From: Pseudacidovorax intermedius
GTDB lineage: Bacteria; Pseudomonadota; Gammaproteobacteria; Burkholderiales; Burkholderiaceae_C
DNA length: 39,648 bases
Reading direction: 5' to 3'
Assembly (NCBI RefSeq): GCF_001476815.1
Contig: NZ_LDSL01000144.1
Location: 1-39,648 of the forward strand
Part shown: positions 14,853 to 21,845 of the stretch, in pieces
Numbering within the stretch: position 1 is the first letter of the stretch
Layout: each line of letters opens with the position of its first letter
Program-made: the position numbers and the translations under genes
The notes under the pieces: model-generated
What the model was told of the DNA's origin: nothing
Seen by the model: the letters and a program-made list of their open reading frames with translations, nothing else
Database searches by the model: none

Positions 14853-16081
14853 CGGCGGGTCTCCTTAGTCGATGCCTGCACGGGTGTTGAACCGTTCAAC
14901 GCCCCCACCTGCCCGTTCCACACGGCGCGAATGGAACCTTCAATCTGGCCCACGAAGCTGTCGTAGGCATCACGGGCGCGCTTGAACGTCCGGGCGCTGC
15001 CGTCGTAGCGCGACACGTCGTACACGGTGCCGAATTCGGCACTGGCCACGCCGGTGACGGCTGTCTTGGGGATTTCCACGGGAAGCACCTTTTCGGCATA
15101 GGTCTGGCCGATCCACTGCCGGATGACCGTGCTGGCGGCGTCGGCCGAATCCACCCGAGCGAGCAGCACATGGATGAAGTCGAAGTGCTTGTCCAACCCG
15201 CGCTTGGTAAGCAACTCACCGGTGAGGTCCGAGAAGAGGCTCCAGAACTGCGAGGCAGAGGCAAAGTCCAGCGCGTTGGGCGGCAGCGGCATGATGATGC
15301 CGTTGGATGCCATGAAGGCATTGATCGTCGTGTACGACAGGGCAGGGGGGGTGTCGATGATGATGACGTCGTACTCGCTGCGCACGTCGTCGATGCCAAG
15401 GTCCAGCACCCGCCAGAACTCGAAGCCGGGTTCCTGGGTCTGCCGGGCCGGCAGCGCGAACTCTGCGCCGAACAGCACGGGTGCCGCGGCCACCAGGTCG
15501 ATGCCATCCCAGTAGGTTGAGCGGATCGCGTAGCGAATCGACGTCTCCGTCCCCATGGCCAGAGGGAGGATGGTGTCCTGCTCTTCCACCTCCGTGTCAG
15601 GAAGGATGCCGAACAGCGTGGTGAGCGAGCCCTGCGGATCGGTGTCGATGACCAGCACCCGATGGCCAAGCAACGACAGACCCTGAGCCAGGGTCACGGC
15701 GGTGGTGGTCTTGGAGACGCCGCCCTTGAAGTTGCCGATGGAAATGGTGATGGCCTCGCCACCCTCAGGGCGCAGCCGATCCTTGCGGTATTCGCGCACC
15801 CATTGCCGCGCTTCGGCCAATGTGAACTCACGGCGGCTGCCGGAAGGATTGAGCCGGCCGCTTGGAAGGTCTCCCTTGCCGAGCCGGTGCGAGATGGAGC
15901 CCTTCTCCATCTCGAGCAGGGCCGCCAGCTGGGAGAGGCTGAAGCCGGGAGCCTCCTTGCGTGCCGTCGGCGCAAGCATGGCCGAGCGGATTTGCTCCAT
16001 CATCGCCACGGCGCGTTCGGCCTGGGCGGCGATATCGGCGAGGCTGATGGGCCGAGGGGGGGGAAGAGGGGAAGATGCCAT
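14849..16081 (-). CDS. parA: ParA family partition ATPase with N-terminal HTH
   Basis: This 410-aa protein is a type Ia ParA. An N-terminal region with a helix-turn-helix (FSLSQLAALLEMEKGSISHRLGKGDLP, about 47-73) suggests autoregulation of the par promoter. The deviant Walker A box is GNFKGGVSKTTT (116-127), with signature Lys119 and P-loop Lys124. Walker A' is VIDTDPQGSLT and Walker B is VIIIDTPPAL. RBS AGGAG lies 7 nt before the ATG at 16081. It is divergent from rep across the candidate origin. Direct repeats CGGTAAACT/CCGTAAAGT just upstream of its start may be its operator. Confidence 0.95.
   Translation of the reverse strand: MASSPLPPPRPISLADIAAQAERAVAMMEQIRSAMLAPTARKEAPGFSLSQLAALLEMEKGSISHRLGKGDLPSGRLNPSGSRREFTLAEARQWVREYRKDRLRPEGGEAITISIGNFKGGVSKTTTAVTLAQGLSLLGHRVLVIDTDPQGSLTTLFGILPDTEVEEQDTILPLAMGTETSIRYAIRSTYWDGIDLVAAAPVLFGAEFALPARQTQEPGFEFWRVLDLGIDDVRSEYDVIIIDTPPALSYTTINAFMASNGIIMPLPPNALDFASASQFWSLFSDLTGELLTKRGLDKHFDFIHVLLARVDSADAASTVIRQWIGQTYAEKVLPVEIPKTAVTGVASAEFGTVYDVSRYDGSARTFKRARDAYDSFVGQIEGSIRAVWNGQVGALNGSTPVQASTKETRR
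14886..14900. promoter_or_regulatory. Candidate parS site 3, inside parA
   Basis: GTTGAACCGTTCAAC is the same 7-1-7 palindrome with C at the centre. It lies near the 3' end of parA, where it encodes part of LNGSTPV, with flanks CGGGT and GCCC matching site 1 read in reverse. Confidence 0.7.
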
Positions 16082-16352
16082 GTGAAACTCCTGAAGGCTG
16101 AAGTTTACCGAGGCACTTTACGGAAAAGCGTGTTTCGCTCGAGAAAACGTCAAGAAGCACACATTTGGTGGCTTTCTCTTCTTCTTGGGCTCAGTTGCCG
16201 TTTAGGAATAGTCTAGAACCCTTCAATTCCTTTAATACCTTTAGGGAGAGAAATCTTATTTAAAATCAAACACTTACTTCAACCTGCATGCAGGCACGCG
16301 GGACGCTTTGGAGAAGCGGCGGGAACGCCAGGCAGGGAAGACAGGAAACTCT

Positions 16353-16602
16353 GGAGAGTTTTCGGTAGCCGAGGTGAGTGCATTCGTGATTCTGTGAACT
16401 CCTCTGTGATGGCTTTCAGGTGAGGGTTTTCGGGAGCGCATCGTTGGGGTGAGCATGGTTGCGCGAGGACTGGAGGCGACAGGCGCGCATCGGCGCCCGA
16501 TCGCGGGCTGCCAGACTTGGTGGAAGGGGGCTTTTCCGCGTCAGCCTGTCCGATCCGGGGAAGCCGAGCCATGCGGCCCGGCCAAAATCCCGAAAACTCT
16601 CC
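16353..16602. repeat. 13-bp inverted repeat pair in the origin region
   Basis: GGAGAGTTTTCGG at 16353-16365 recurs exactly as its reverse complement CCGAAAACTCTCC at 16590-16602. The left copy also forms a local palindrome, AAACTCT-GG-AGAGTTT (16346-16361). These are candidate Rep binding sites (iterons or an inverted operator). Confidence 0.6.
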
Positions 16603-16681
16603 GTTTGGATTTGCCGCCCAAGGTGTGAGCCCCAGACTCACGTGAGACTTTTCAGGATCAGTGCCGAACGCTTTCAGGTGA
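16412..16681 (+). repeat. 12-bp direct repeat pair in the origin region
   Basis: GCTTTCAGGTGA occurs at 16412-16423 and again at 16670-16681, the latter 33 bp before the rep ATG. A partial copy, CTTTTCAGGATCA, lies at 16648-16660. These fit iteron-like or rep operator sites. Confidence 0.55.
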
Positions 16682-16714
16682 AAGCCGCTCTCACGTCTCG
16701 CTTACATTAGCGGG

Positions 16715-18112
16715 ATGGCTCGAACCCCCCGAACGTCCCCGCTCGCACGCGCCCGCGGTTTCGACGGCGGCGGCACCGACATGACGGCGGCCGATGACGT
16801 CCAGCTGCTGCGCAAGGCGGTCAACACGCTCGCCATCGTGCCCAAGTCCACCCGCATCACCACGCTGGGCCGCAAGAGCTACAACGTGCTGCTGTACCTC
16901 GCGCAGGAGCAGGGGATGGAAAAAGACGTCTTCCGCACGCCGCTCGACGCGGTGGTGCGCGGCCTGGATTTCGACAGCAACGACCACGCCCTCATCAAGA
17001 AGCACCTGCGGGCCATGGTGTCGACCACCGTGGAATGGCAGTCGCCGACGAGCGGGGAGGGCGCCGCCTGGAACGTCAGCGGCCTGCTCGCCCATGCGCG
17101 CCTGAGCAAGGAGCGCGGCCAGGTCTGGGTGGAATGGTCCTACGCCGTCAACCTCAAGCAGGAGCTGCTGGATCCGAGCGTGTTCGCGCGGCTGAGGCTG
17201 GAAGTGATCAGCCAGCTGCGCACCCATGCCGGCGTGGTGCTGTACGAGATCTGCACCCGCTACAAGGACATCGGCCGCACCGCCCGTCAGCCCTGGCGCT
17301 GGTGGTACCCGGTGCTCAGCGGCAATCCGCACACCGAGAAGACCGAGCGGCTCGAATACCGCATCTTCAAGCGCGACACGCTCAAGCCGGCCATTGCCGA
17401 GGTCAATGCCATCACCGACCTGGAAATCGAACTGGTGGAGCACAAGCAGGGCCGCTTCATCGACGAGATCCAGTTCCACATCGGCCGCAAGAAGCCGGCG
17501 ACCGCGCTGGGCCTTGCCCGGGCGCCGGCACCGGTGGACATGGGCCTGGTCGGCCGGGCCATGCAGCTGGGCGTGGGCGAGGAGGCCTTCGACGCGATGA
17601 CCGTGGGCTGCGGCGAGGCCACCGTGCGCTCGGCGCTGGACGTGCTGGAGCGGCGCGTCAACACCGCCTATCCGGAGCCGCTGCGCGACCCGGTGCGCTA
17701 CCTCAAGGCGCTGCTGCTGCAGGGCAGCGAACGCGCGGAGGCGGCCGCCGAGGCCGCCGCTGCCCATCCGGCGGCCGTTGCGCTGGCCGCCCGCGAGCAG
17801 CAGGCGCAGCGCCGCCAGCGCTGGCAGGCCGAGTGGATCCGCCGCGCCAACGACCGCTGCCTGGCCGCCATCGAGGCCCTGTCGGAAGAGACGCAGCACG
17901 CGCTGGAGCAGCAACTGCTGCAGGCCCTGCAGGCCCGCGGCGCCCATCCGTCGATCATCAAGCGGCTGGGCACCAGCGGTTGGCACCATCCCATGGTGCG
18001 CCAAGAGATGCTGCGCTTTTTCGGCGATGCGACCTTCGGGCCCGGATGGGACAAGCCGGGGGCCGAAGACCTGCTGGAGATCGCCACGGAGATGGGCGGG
18101 GAAGAGGGCTGA
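16715..18112 (+). CDS. rep: Rep_3 family plasmid/chromid replication initiator
   Basis: This 465-aa protein has the tandem winged-helix layout of Rep_3 (RepB/RepE-type) initiators. The first WH domain starts at about residue 31 (LLRKAVNTLAIVPKSTRITTLGRKSYNVLLYLAQ). The second runs through the typical LRTHAGVVLYEICTRYKDIGRT...WWYPVLSG and LKPAIAEVNAITDLEIELVEHKQGRFIDEIQFHI. A long helical C-terminal extension (about 300-465) is typical of Burkholderiales initiators. The start at 16715 has little Shine-Dalgarno; an alternative ATG is at 16781. It is transcribed away from parA across the repeat-rich gap, the classic rep/par layout of a large plasmid or second chromosome. Confidence 0.9.
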   Translation: MARTPRTSPLARARGFDGGGTDMTAADDVQLLRKAVNTLAIVPKSTRITTLGRKSYNVLLYLAQEQGMEKDVFRTPLDAVVRGLDFDSNDHALIKKHLRAMVSTTVEWQSPTSGEGAAWNVSGLLAHARLSKERGQVWVEWSYAVNLKQELLDPSVFARLRLEVISQLRTHAGVVLYEICTRYKDIGRTARQPWRWWYPVLSGNPHTEKTERLEYRIFKRDTLKPAIAEVNAITDLEIELVEHKQGRFIDEIQFHIGRKKPATALGLARAPAPVDMGLVGRAMQLGVGEEAFDAMTVGCGEATVRSALDVLERRVNTAYPEPLRDPVRYLKALLLQGSERAEAAAEAAAAHPAAVALAAREQQAQRRQRWQAEWIRRANDRCLAAIEALSEETQHALEQQLLQALQARGAHPSIIKRLGTSGWHHPMVRQEMLRFFGDATFGPGWDKPGAEDLLEIATEMGGEEG

Positions 18113-18151
18113 CGGACGGTGGCGCGGGGCAGGCGGCGTGCGAGCGCCGGA

Positions 18152-18168
18152 CCGGGGCTTCAGCCCGG
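18152..18168. terminator. Weak hairpin between rep and convergent LysR gene
   Basis: GGGC-TTCA-GCCC (18155-18166) can be extended by two more pairs across a bulged G. It spans the LysR stop codon and lies 40 bp after the rep stop. No T-tract follows on either strand, so terminator function is only possible. Confidence 0.3.
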
Positions 18169-19155
18169 CCGTGCGTCCGCGAAGGCCGCCAGCGTGGACG
18201 CGCCCGCGATCGCAGGCGTCTCGGCGGTGGCCTGGGCGGGGGCGCGCACCAGGTCCGGGCGCCGCGCGAATTCCGCCGCTGTCCAGTCCACGAAGGCCCG
18301 CACCTTGGCGCTCAGGTGCCGGTTGGGCGGGTACACGACGTGCATGGGCAGCGGTGGGCATTCCCAGTCCGGGAACAGCTCCACCAGCTCGCCGCTGGCC
18401 AGGTAGGGCGCGGCGACGAAGCGCACCATCTGCGCCACGCCGAAGCCGGCGAGCACCGCCTCGGTGTAGGCATTGCTGTCGTTCACCGCCAGCCGCGACG
18501 GGCCGACCACTTCCAGCACCTCGCCGTCCTTGTGGAACTCCAGCGGGTACACGCGCCGGGAGTTGTGCGAGAAGAAGTTGATGACGTGCTGGCGTCCACG
18601 TTCCAGGTCGTGCGGCGTGCGCGGCGTGCCGTACTTCTTCAGGTAGCCGGTCGAAGCCACGGTCACGAAGGGCAGGGTGCCGATGCGCCGTGCCACCAGC
18701 GACTGATCGCCGATCTCGCCGGCGCGGATCACCACGTCCACGTTGTCGCCGATCAGGTCCACCGGCCGGTCGCTCACGCCCAGGTCCACCTGGATGTCGG
18801 GGTACTGGTCGCAGAAGCTCTGCAGCCGCGGAATGATGATGAGCCGGGCCGTCGCCGTGCCCACGTCCACGCGCAGCCGGCCCGAAGGCGCGGCATTGCT
18901 GTTGGTCATGCTCGACTCGAGCTCGTCGAAGTCGTTGAGCAGCCGCGCCACGCGCTCGTAGTAGGCCGCGCCGTCGGGCGTGACCGTCACCCGCCGCGTG
19001 GTGCGGTTGAGCAGCTTCACGCGCAACCGCGACTCCAGCGACTGGATCTGCTTGGTCACGGTGGCCTTGGGCAGGCCGAGCGAATCGCCGGCGCGGGTGA
19101 AGTTGCCCGCCTCGACGACGCGCACGAACACCCGCATGGTCTGGATCTGGTCCAT
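18160..19155 (-). CDS. bpeT: LysR regulator of the adjacent RND efflux operon (BpeT/CeoR/MexT-like)
   Basis: This is about 331 aa from the ATG at 19155 (MDQIQTMRVFVRVVEAG, the usual LysR opening); an upstream ATG at 19182 adds nine residues. The N-terminal winged HTH (FTRAGDSLGLPKATVTKQIQSLESRL) is followed by a periplasmic-binding-like effector domain. It is divergent from the lipase-like gene that heads an RND operon. This is exactly the order of ceoR-llpE-ceoAB-opcM and bpeT-llpE-bpeEF-oprC in Burkholderia, where the LysR protein activates efflux in response to small aromatics such as salicylate. The name rests on synteny and family; the inducer here is unknown. Confidence 0.8.
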   Translation of the reverse strand: MDQIQTMRVFVRVVEAGNFTRAGDSLGLPKATVTKQIQSLESRLRVKLLNRTTRRVTVTPDGAAYYERVARLLNDFDELESSMTNSNAAPSGRLRVDVGTATARLIIIPRLQSFCDQYPDIQVDLGVSDRPVDLIGDNVDVVIRAGEIGDQSLVARRIGTLPFVTVASTGYLKKYGTPRTPHDLERGRQHVINFFSHNSRRVYPLEFHKDGEVLEVVGPSRLAVNDSNAYTEAVLAGFGVAQMVRFVAAPYLASGELVELFPDWECPPLPMHVVYPPNRHLSAKVRAFVDWTAAEFARRPDLVRAPAQATAETPAIAGASTLAAFADARPG

Positions 19156-19179
19156 GGATCGATGTGCGAAAAGGGCTGA

Positions 19180-19221
19180 CATCCCGCGCGCGCGGGATGC
19201 GTCACGCTGACGCGGTCAGCG
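19180..19221. promoter_or_regulatory. Two palindromes in the LysR/llpE intergenic region
   Basis: CATCCCGCGCGCGCGGGATG (19180-19199) is a perfect 20-bp palindrome, and CGCTGAC-GCG-GTCAGCG (19205-19221) is a 7-3-7 palindrome. Both lie just upstream of the LysR gene, in the gap shared with the efflux operon, so they are candidate regulator sites. The first is very GC-rich and overlaps the alternative LysR start. Confidence 0.45.
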
Positions 19222-19382
19222 CAGTGGTCAGGCTTCGCATTCTGTGCGCGGATGCCCGCTTCATTGTTGCTGCGCGAGAAACAGAGTAGGGCCACCGGCC
19301 GAGCGTATGTTGCGGCGGCGGTCCTTATAGTTCGTTCCACGCTCCGAAAACGAGAACCCCACGTCGTACCGAAAGGCCCGCC

Positions 19383-20267
19383 ATGAGCAGCACAGACCGC
19401 CACGCCCCACCGCCCACGGCCGCCGCCGTGGCCGCCTGTGCCGTGGCGGAGGAAGATCTGCTCATCGAACTGCCCGGCGAGGAGCCGGTGAAGGCCCGCC
19501 TGTACGGCGAGCGCCGCAAGGGCGCGAGCGCGACCCCGCTGGTGCTGCACTTCCACGGCGGCACCTTCGTCTGCGGCGACCTGGACAACGGCCGGAACGT
19601 GGGCCGCCTGCTGGCCTCGGCCGGGGCGCGCGTCGTGTCGCTGGCCTATCCGCTGGCGCCGCAGCATCCTTTTCCCAAGCCCATCGAAGTGGGCTTCGCG
19701 GCGCTCGAATGGCTGCACAAGCAGCGCGTCAAGCTGGCCGGCAAGGGCGCCCAGATCTTCCTGGCGGGTGAAGAAGCGGGCGGCAACCTGGCCGCCGCCG
19801 TGGCGCTGGTGGCGCGCGACCGCGGCCATCCGCCGCTGGCGGGACAGATCCTGCTGTCGCCCATGCTCGATCCGTGCGCGGGCACCGCCTCGCTGCGCGA
19901 GGCCTCGTGTGCCGACGCGGCCTGCAAATGGGCCACCGGCTGGCAGCAGTACCTGCGCCGGCCGATGGATGCGAGCCATCCGTACGCCGTTCCCGGCGCC
20001 GCGCTGCGGCTGACCGACGTGGCGCCCACGCTGGTGCTGGTCGGCCCTGACGACCCAATGCGCGACGAGGCCCTGGCCTATGCCAAGCGGCTGCAGGCGG
20101 CCGGCATCGACGTCGTTGCCGAAGTGCTGCCGTCCACGTCGCAGTGGCCCGAGGCGCTCTACCAGCCCGACGAGCCGGGTTGTCCGGCCTGCGGCGTCGC
20201 AGCGCGGCAGAAGTTCATCGCCTTCTTCGAAGCCCGCCGCGCCGCGGCGGCCACGCCGCCTAGCTGA
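19383..20267 (+). CDS. llpE: LlpE-like alpha/beta-hydrolase fold protein without catalytic serine
   Basis: This 294-aa protein has the hormone-sensitive-lipase-type fold. The oxyanion HGG is at 58-60 (LHFHGGTF). The nucleophile elbow reads GEEAGGNL (129-136) where active members have GDSAGGNL, so the serine is Glu131. The acid region GPDDPMRDEA (221-230) is present. The usual HGF-type histidine is not found: the segment reads LPSTSQWPEALY (249-260). It is therefore probably not a working esterase. In Burkholderia, llpE heads the ceo/bpe efflux operon and was reported as dispensable for drug efflux, so it may bind a ligand or be vestigial. The next operon gene starts 200 bp later. Confidence 0.8.
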   Translation: MSSTDRHAPPPTAAAVAACAVAEEDLLIELPGEEPVKARLYGERRKGASATPLVLHFHGGTFVCGDLDNGRNVGRLLASAGARVVSLAYPLAPQHPFPKPIEVGFAALEWLHKQRVKLAGKGAQIFLAGEEAGGNLAAAVALVARDRGHPPLAGQILLSPMLDPCAGTASLREASCADAACKWATGWQQYLRRPMDASHPYAVPGAALRLTDVAPTLVLVGPDDPMRDEALAYAKRLQAAGIDVVAEVLPSTSQWPEALYQPDEPGCPACGVAARQKFIAFFEARRAAAATPPS

Positions 20268-20469
20268 CGGCGCCCGTGCGCTGCGCCGCCGTGCGGCCTT
20301 GATCCACCCTGAACACTGACTGGCTTTCGCTGCGCCGACACGCAGCGTGGGCCGACCTGCGCTGCCGTCCTGCATACGGCGGCGCCACCCACCCCTATCC
20401 CTTCCGTCGCCTGCGCCACAAGCGCCGGGCAGGCGGCCTGCATTCTTCGACCCGAAAGAAAGACCTTCC

Positions 20470-21717
20470 ATGGCCCATCTCAACGACACCCCCGCCGCCA
20501 CACCGCCCGTTCGCCGCCGCCTGTGGCCGGCCATCACCAGCCTGACGGCCGTGCTTGCCATCGGCGCCGGCGTGCTGGGCATTCCCGGTCTCAACGCCAA
20601 GGCCAGCGACACGCCGGCGAGTGCCGCGCCGCCGGCCACGCCAGTGACGGTCGCCGCCGTCGAAGCGCGCCCCATCAATGCCTGGAACGAGTTCTCGGGC
20701 CGGCTCGAGGCGGTGGAACGTGTCGAGGTCCGCTCACGCGTGGCCGGGGCCGTGCAGTCCATCCATTTCCGTGAAGGTGCACTCGTCAAGCAGGGCGACC
20801 TGCTGCTGACCATCGACCCCGCGCCCTACCAGGCCGAGGTGCAGCGCGCCGAGGCGCAGGTGGCTTCCGCCCAGGCGCGCGCCGCCTACACCCGCAGCGA
20901 GCAGGAGCGGGCCCGGCGCCTGTACGGCGAGCAGGCCATCGCGCAACGCGAACTGGACGAGCGGCTCAATGCCGGCCAGGAGGCCGAGGCCAACCTGCGC
21001 GCCGCGCAGGCCGCGCTGCAGAGCGCCCGGCTGAACCTGTCGTACACCCAGGTGCGTGCGCCGGTGGCGGGCCGCATCGGCCGGGCCGAAGTCACCGTCG
21101 GCAACCTCGTGCCGGCCGGCCCGGGCGCGCCGGTGCTGACCACGCTGGTGTCCGTCAGCCCCATCTACGCCAGCTTCGATGCGGACGAGCAGATCGTGGC
21201 CCGCGCACTGAAGGACTTGCCCGGCGGCGCCGGTGCACGCACGCAGCTCGCCAGCATTCCGGTGCAGATGGGCACCGCCACCACCGATGGCACGCCCTAC
21301 GAGGGTCGCCTGCAGTTGATCGACAACCAGGTCGATGCGCGCAGCGGCACGGTGCGGGTGCGTGCCCGCTTCGACAACGCCGACGGCGTGCTCATCCCCG
21401 GCCAGTTCGCGCGCATCCGCATGGGCCAGGCAGGCGAGAGCCGTGCGCTGCTGGTCAGCGAGCGCGCCATCGGCACCGACCAGAACAAGAAGTTCGTGCT
21501 GGTCGTGGGCGAGGGCAACAAGGCCGAGTACCGCGAAGTGACGCTGGGTGCGCCCGTGCAGGGCCTGCGCGTGGTCAGCACCGGCCTCAAGGCCGGCGAG
21601 CGCGTCGTGGTCAATGGCACGCAGCATGTGCGGCCCGGCATGGTCGTGGCGCCGAGCGAGGTGCCCATGGCTGCGGCGAGCAGCGCGGGCACCGAGCGCG
21701 TCGCCTCACGCAGCTGA
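20470..21717 (+). CDS. bpeE: RND efflux periplasmic adaptor (membrane fusion protein, MexE/BpeE/CeoA-like)
   Basis: This 415-aa adaptor links the inner-membrane pump to the outer-membrane channel. The N-terminal membrane anchor is at about 19-42 (LWPAITSLTAVLAIGAGVLGIPGL). Then come a lipoyl/barrel-sandwich half (EVRSRVAGAVQSIHFREGALVKQGDLLLTIDP), an alpha-hairpin of two long Ala/Glu/Arg-rich helices, the second lipoyl half (LNLSYTQVRAPVAGRIGRAEVTVGNLV), a beta-barrel and a membrane-proximal domain. The start at 20470 follows a purine-rich GAAAGAAAGA. It is second in the llpE-led efflux operon and 128 bp before the pump gene. Confidence 0.9.
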   Translation: MAHLNDTPAATPPVRRRLWPAITSLTAVLAIGAGVLGIPGLNAKASDTPASAAPPATPVTVAAVEARPINAWNEFSGRLEAVERVEVRSRVAGAVQSIHFREGALVKQGDLLLTIDPAPYQAEVQRAEAQVASAQARAAYTRSEQERARRLYGEQAIAQRELDERLNAGQEAEANLRAAQAALQSARLNLSYTQVRAPVAGRIGRAEVTVGNLVPAGPGAPVLTTLVSVSPIYASFDADEQIVARALKDLPGGAGARTQLASIPVQMGTATTDGTPYEGRLQLIDNQVDARSGTVRVRARFDNADGVLIPGQFARIRMGQAGESRALLVSERAIGTDQNKKFVLVVGEGNKAEYREVTLGAPVQGLRVVSTGLKAGERVVVNGTQHVRPGMVVAPSEVPMAAASSAGTERVASRS

Positions 21718-21845
21718 GGCGCGCGCCCTGAACGCTGCTACTGCGGCGTTCCTCTTCACTTTCGCTTCCGTTCAAGTCGCCACCGTGCGCGCCCCCGGGG
21801 CTGCGCGCGGGGGCTGTCCTCACCCCGCCACCAGGAGTTGGCGCC

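Larger units (their letters stand above)
16082..16714. other. Candidate replication origin between parA and rep
   Basis: The 633-bp divergent gap before the initiator gene has an AT-rich block at about 16196-16282, unlike the rest of the window and a possible unwinding element. Next to it is a 12-bp palindrome, CCTGCATGCAGG (16283-16294). Short repeats follow: GTTTTCGGTA (16358-16367), GTTTTCGGGA (16426-16435), the latter inverted at 16588-16597, a related TTTTCAGGA (16649-16657), and GCTTTCAGGTGA twice. No consensus DnaA box (TTATCCACA) was found by eye. The rep promoter must also lie here. Confidence 0.6.

Noticed and set aside
16082-16714. DnaA boxes in the origin candidate
   Set aside because: No TTATCCACA or close variant could be found by eye on either strand, so none is claimed.
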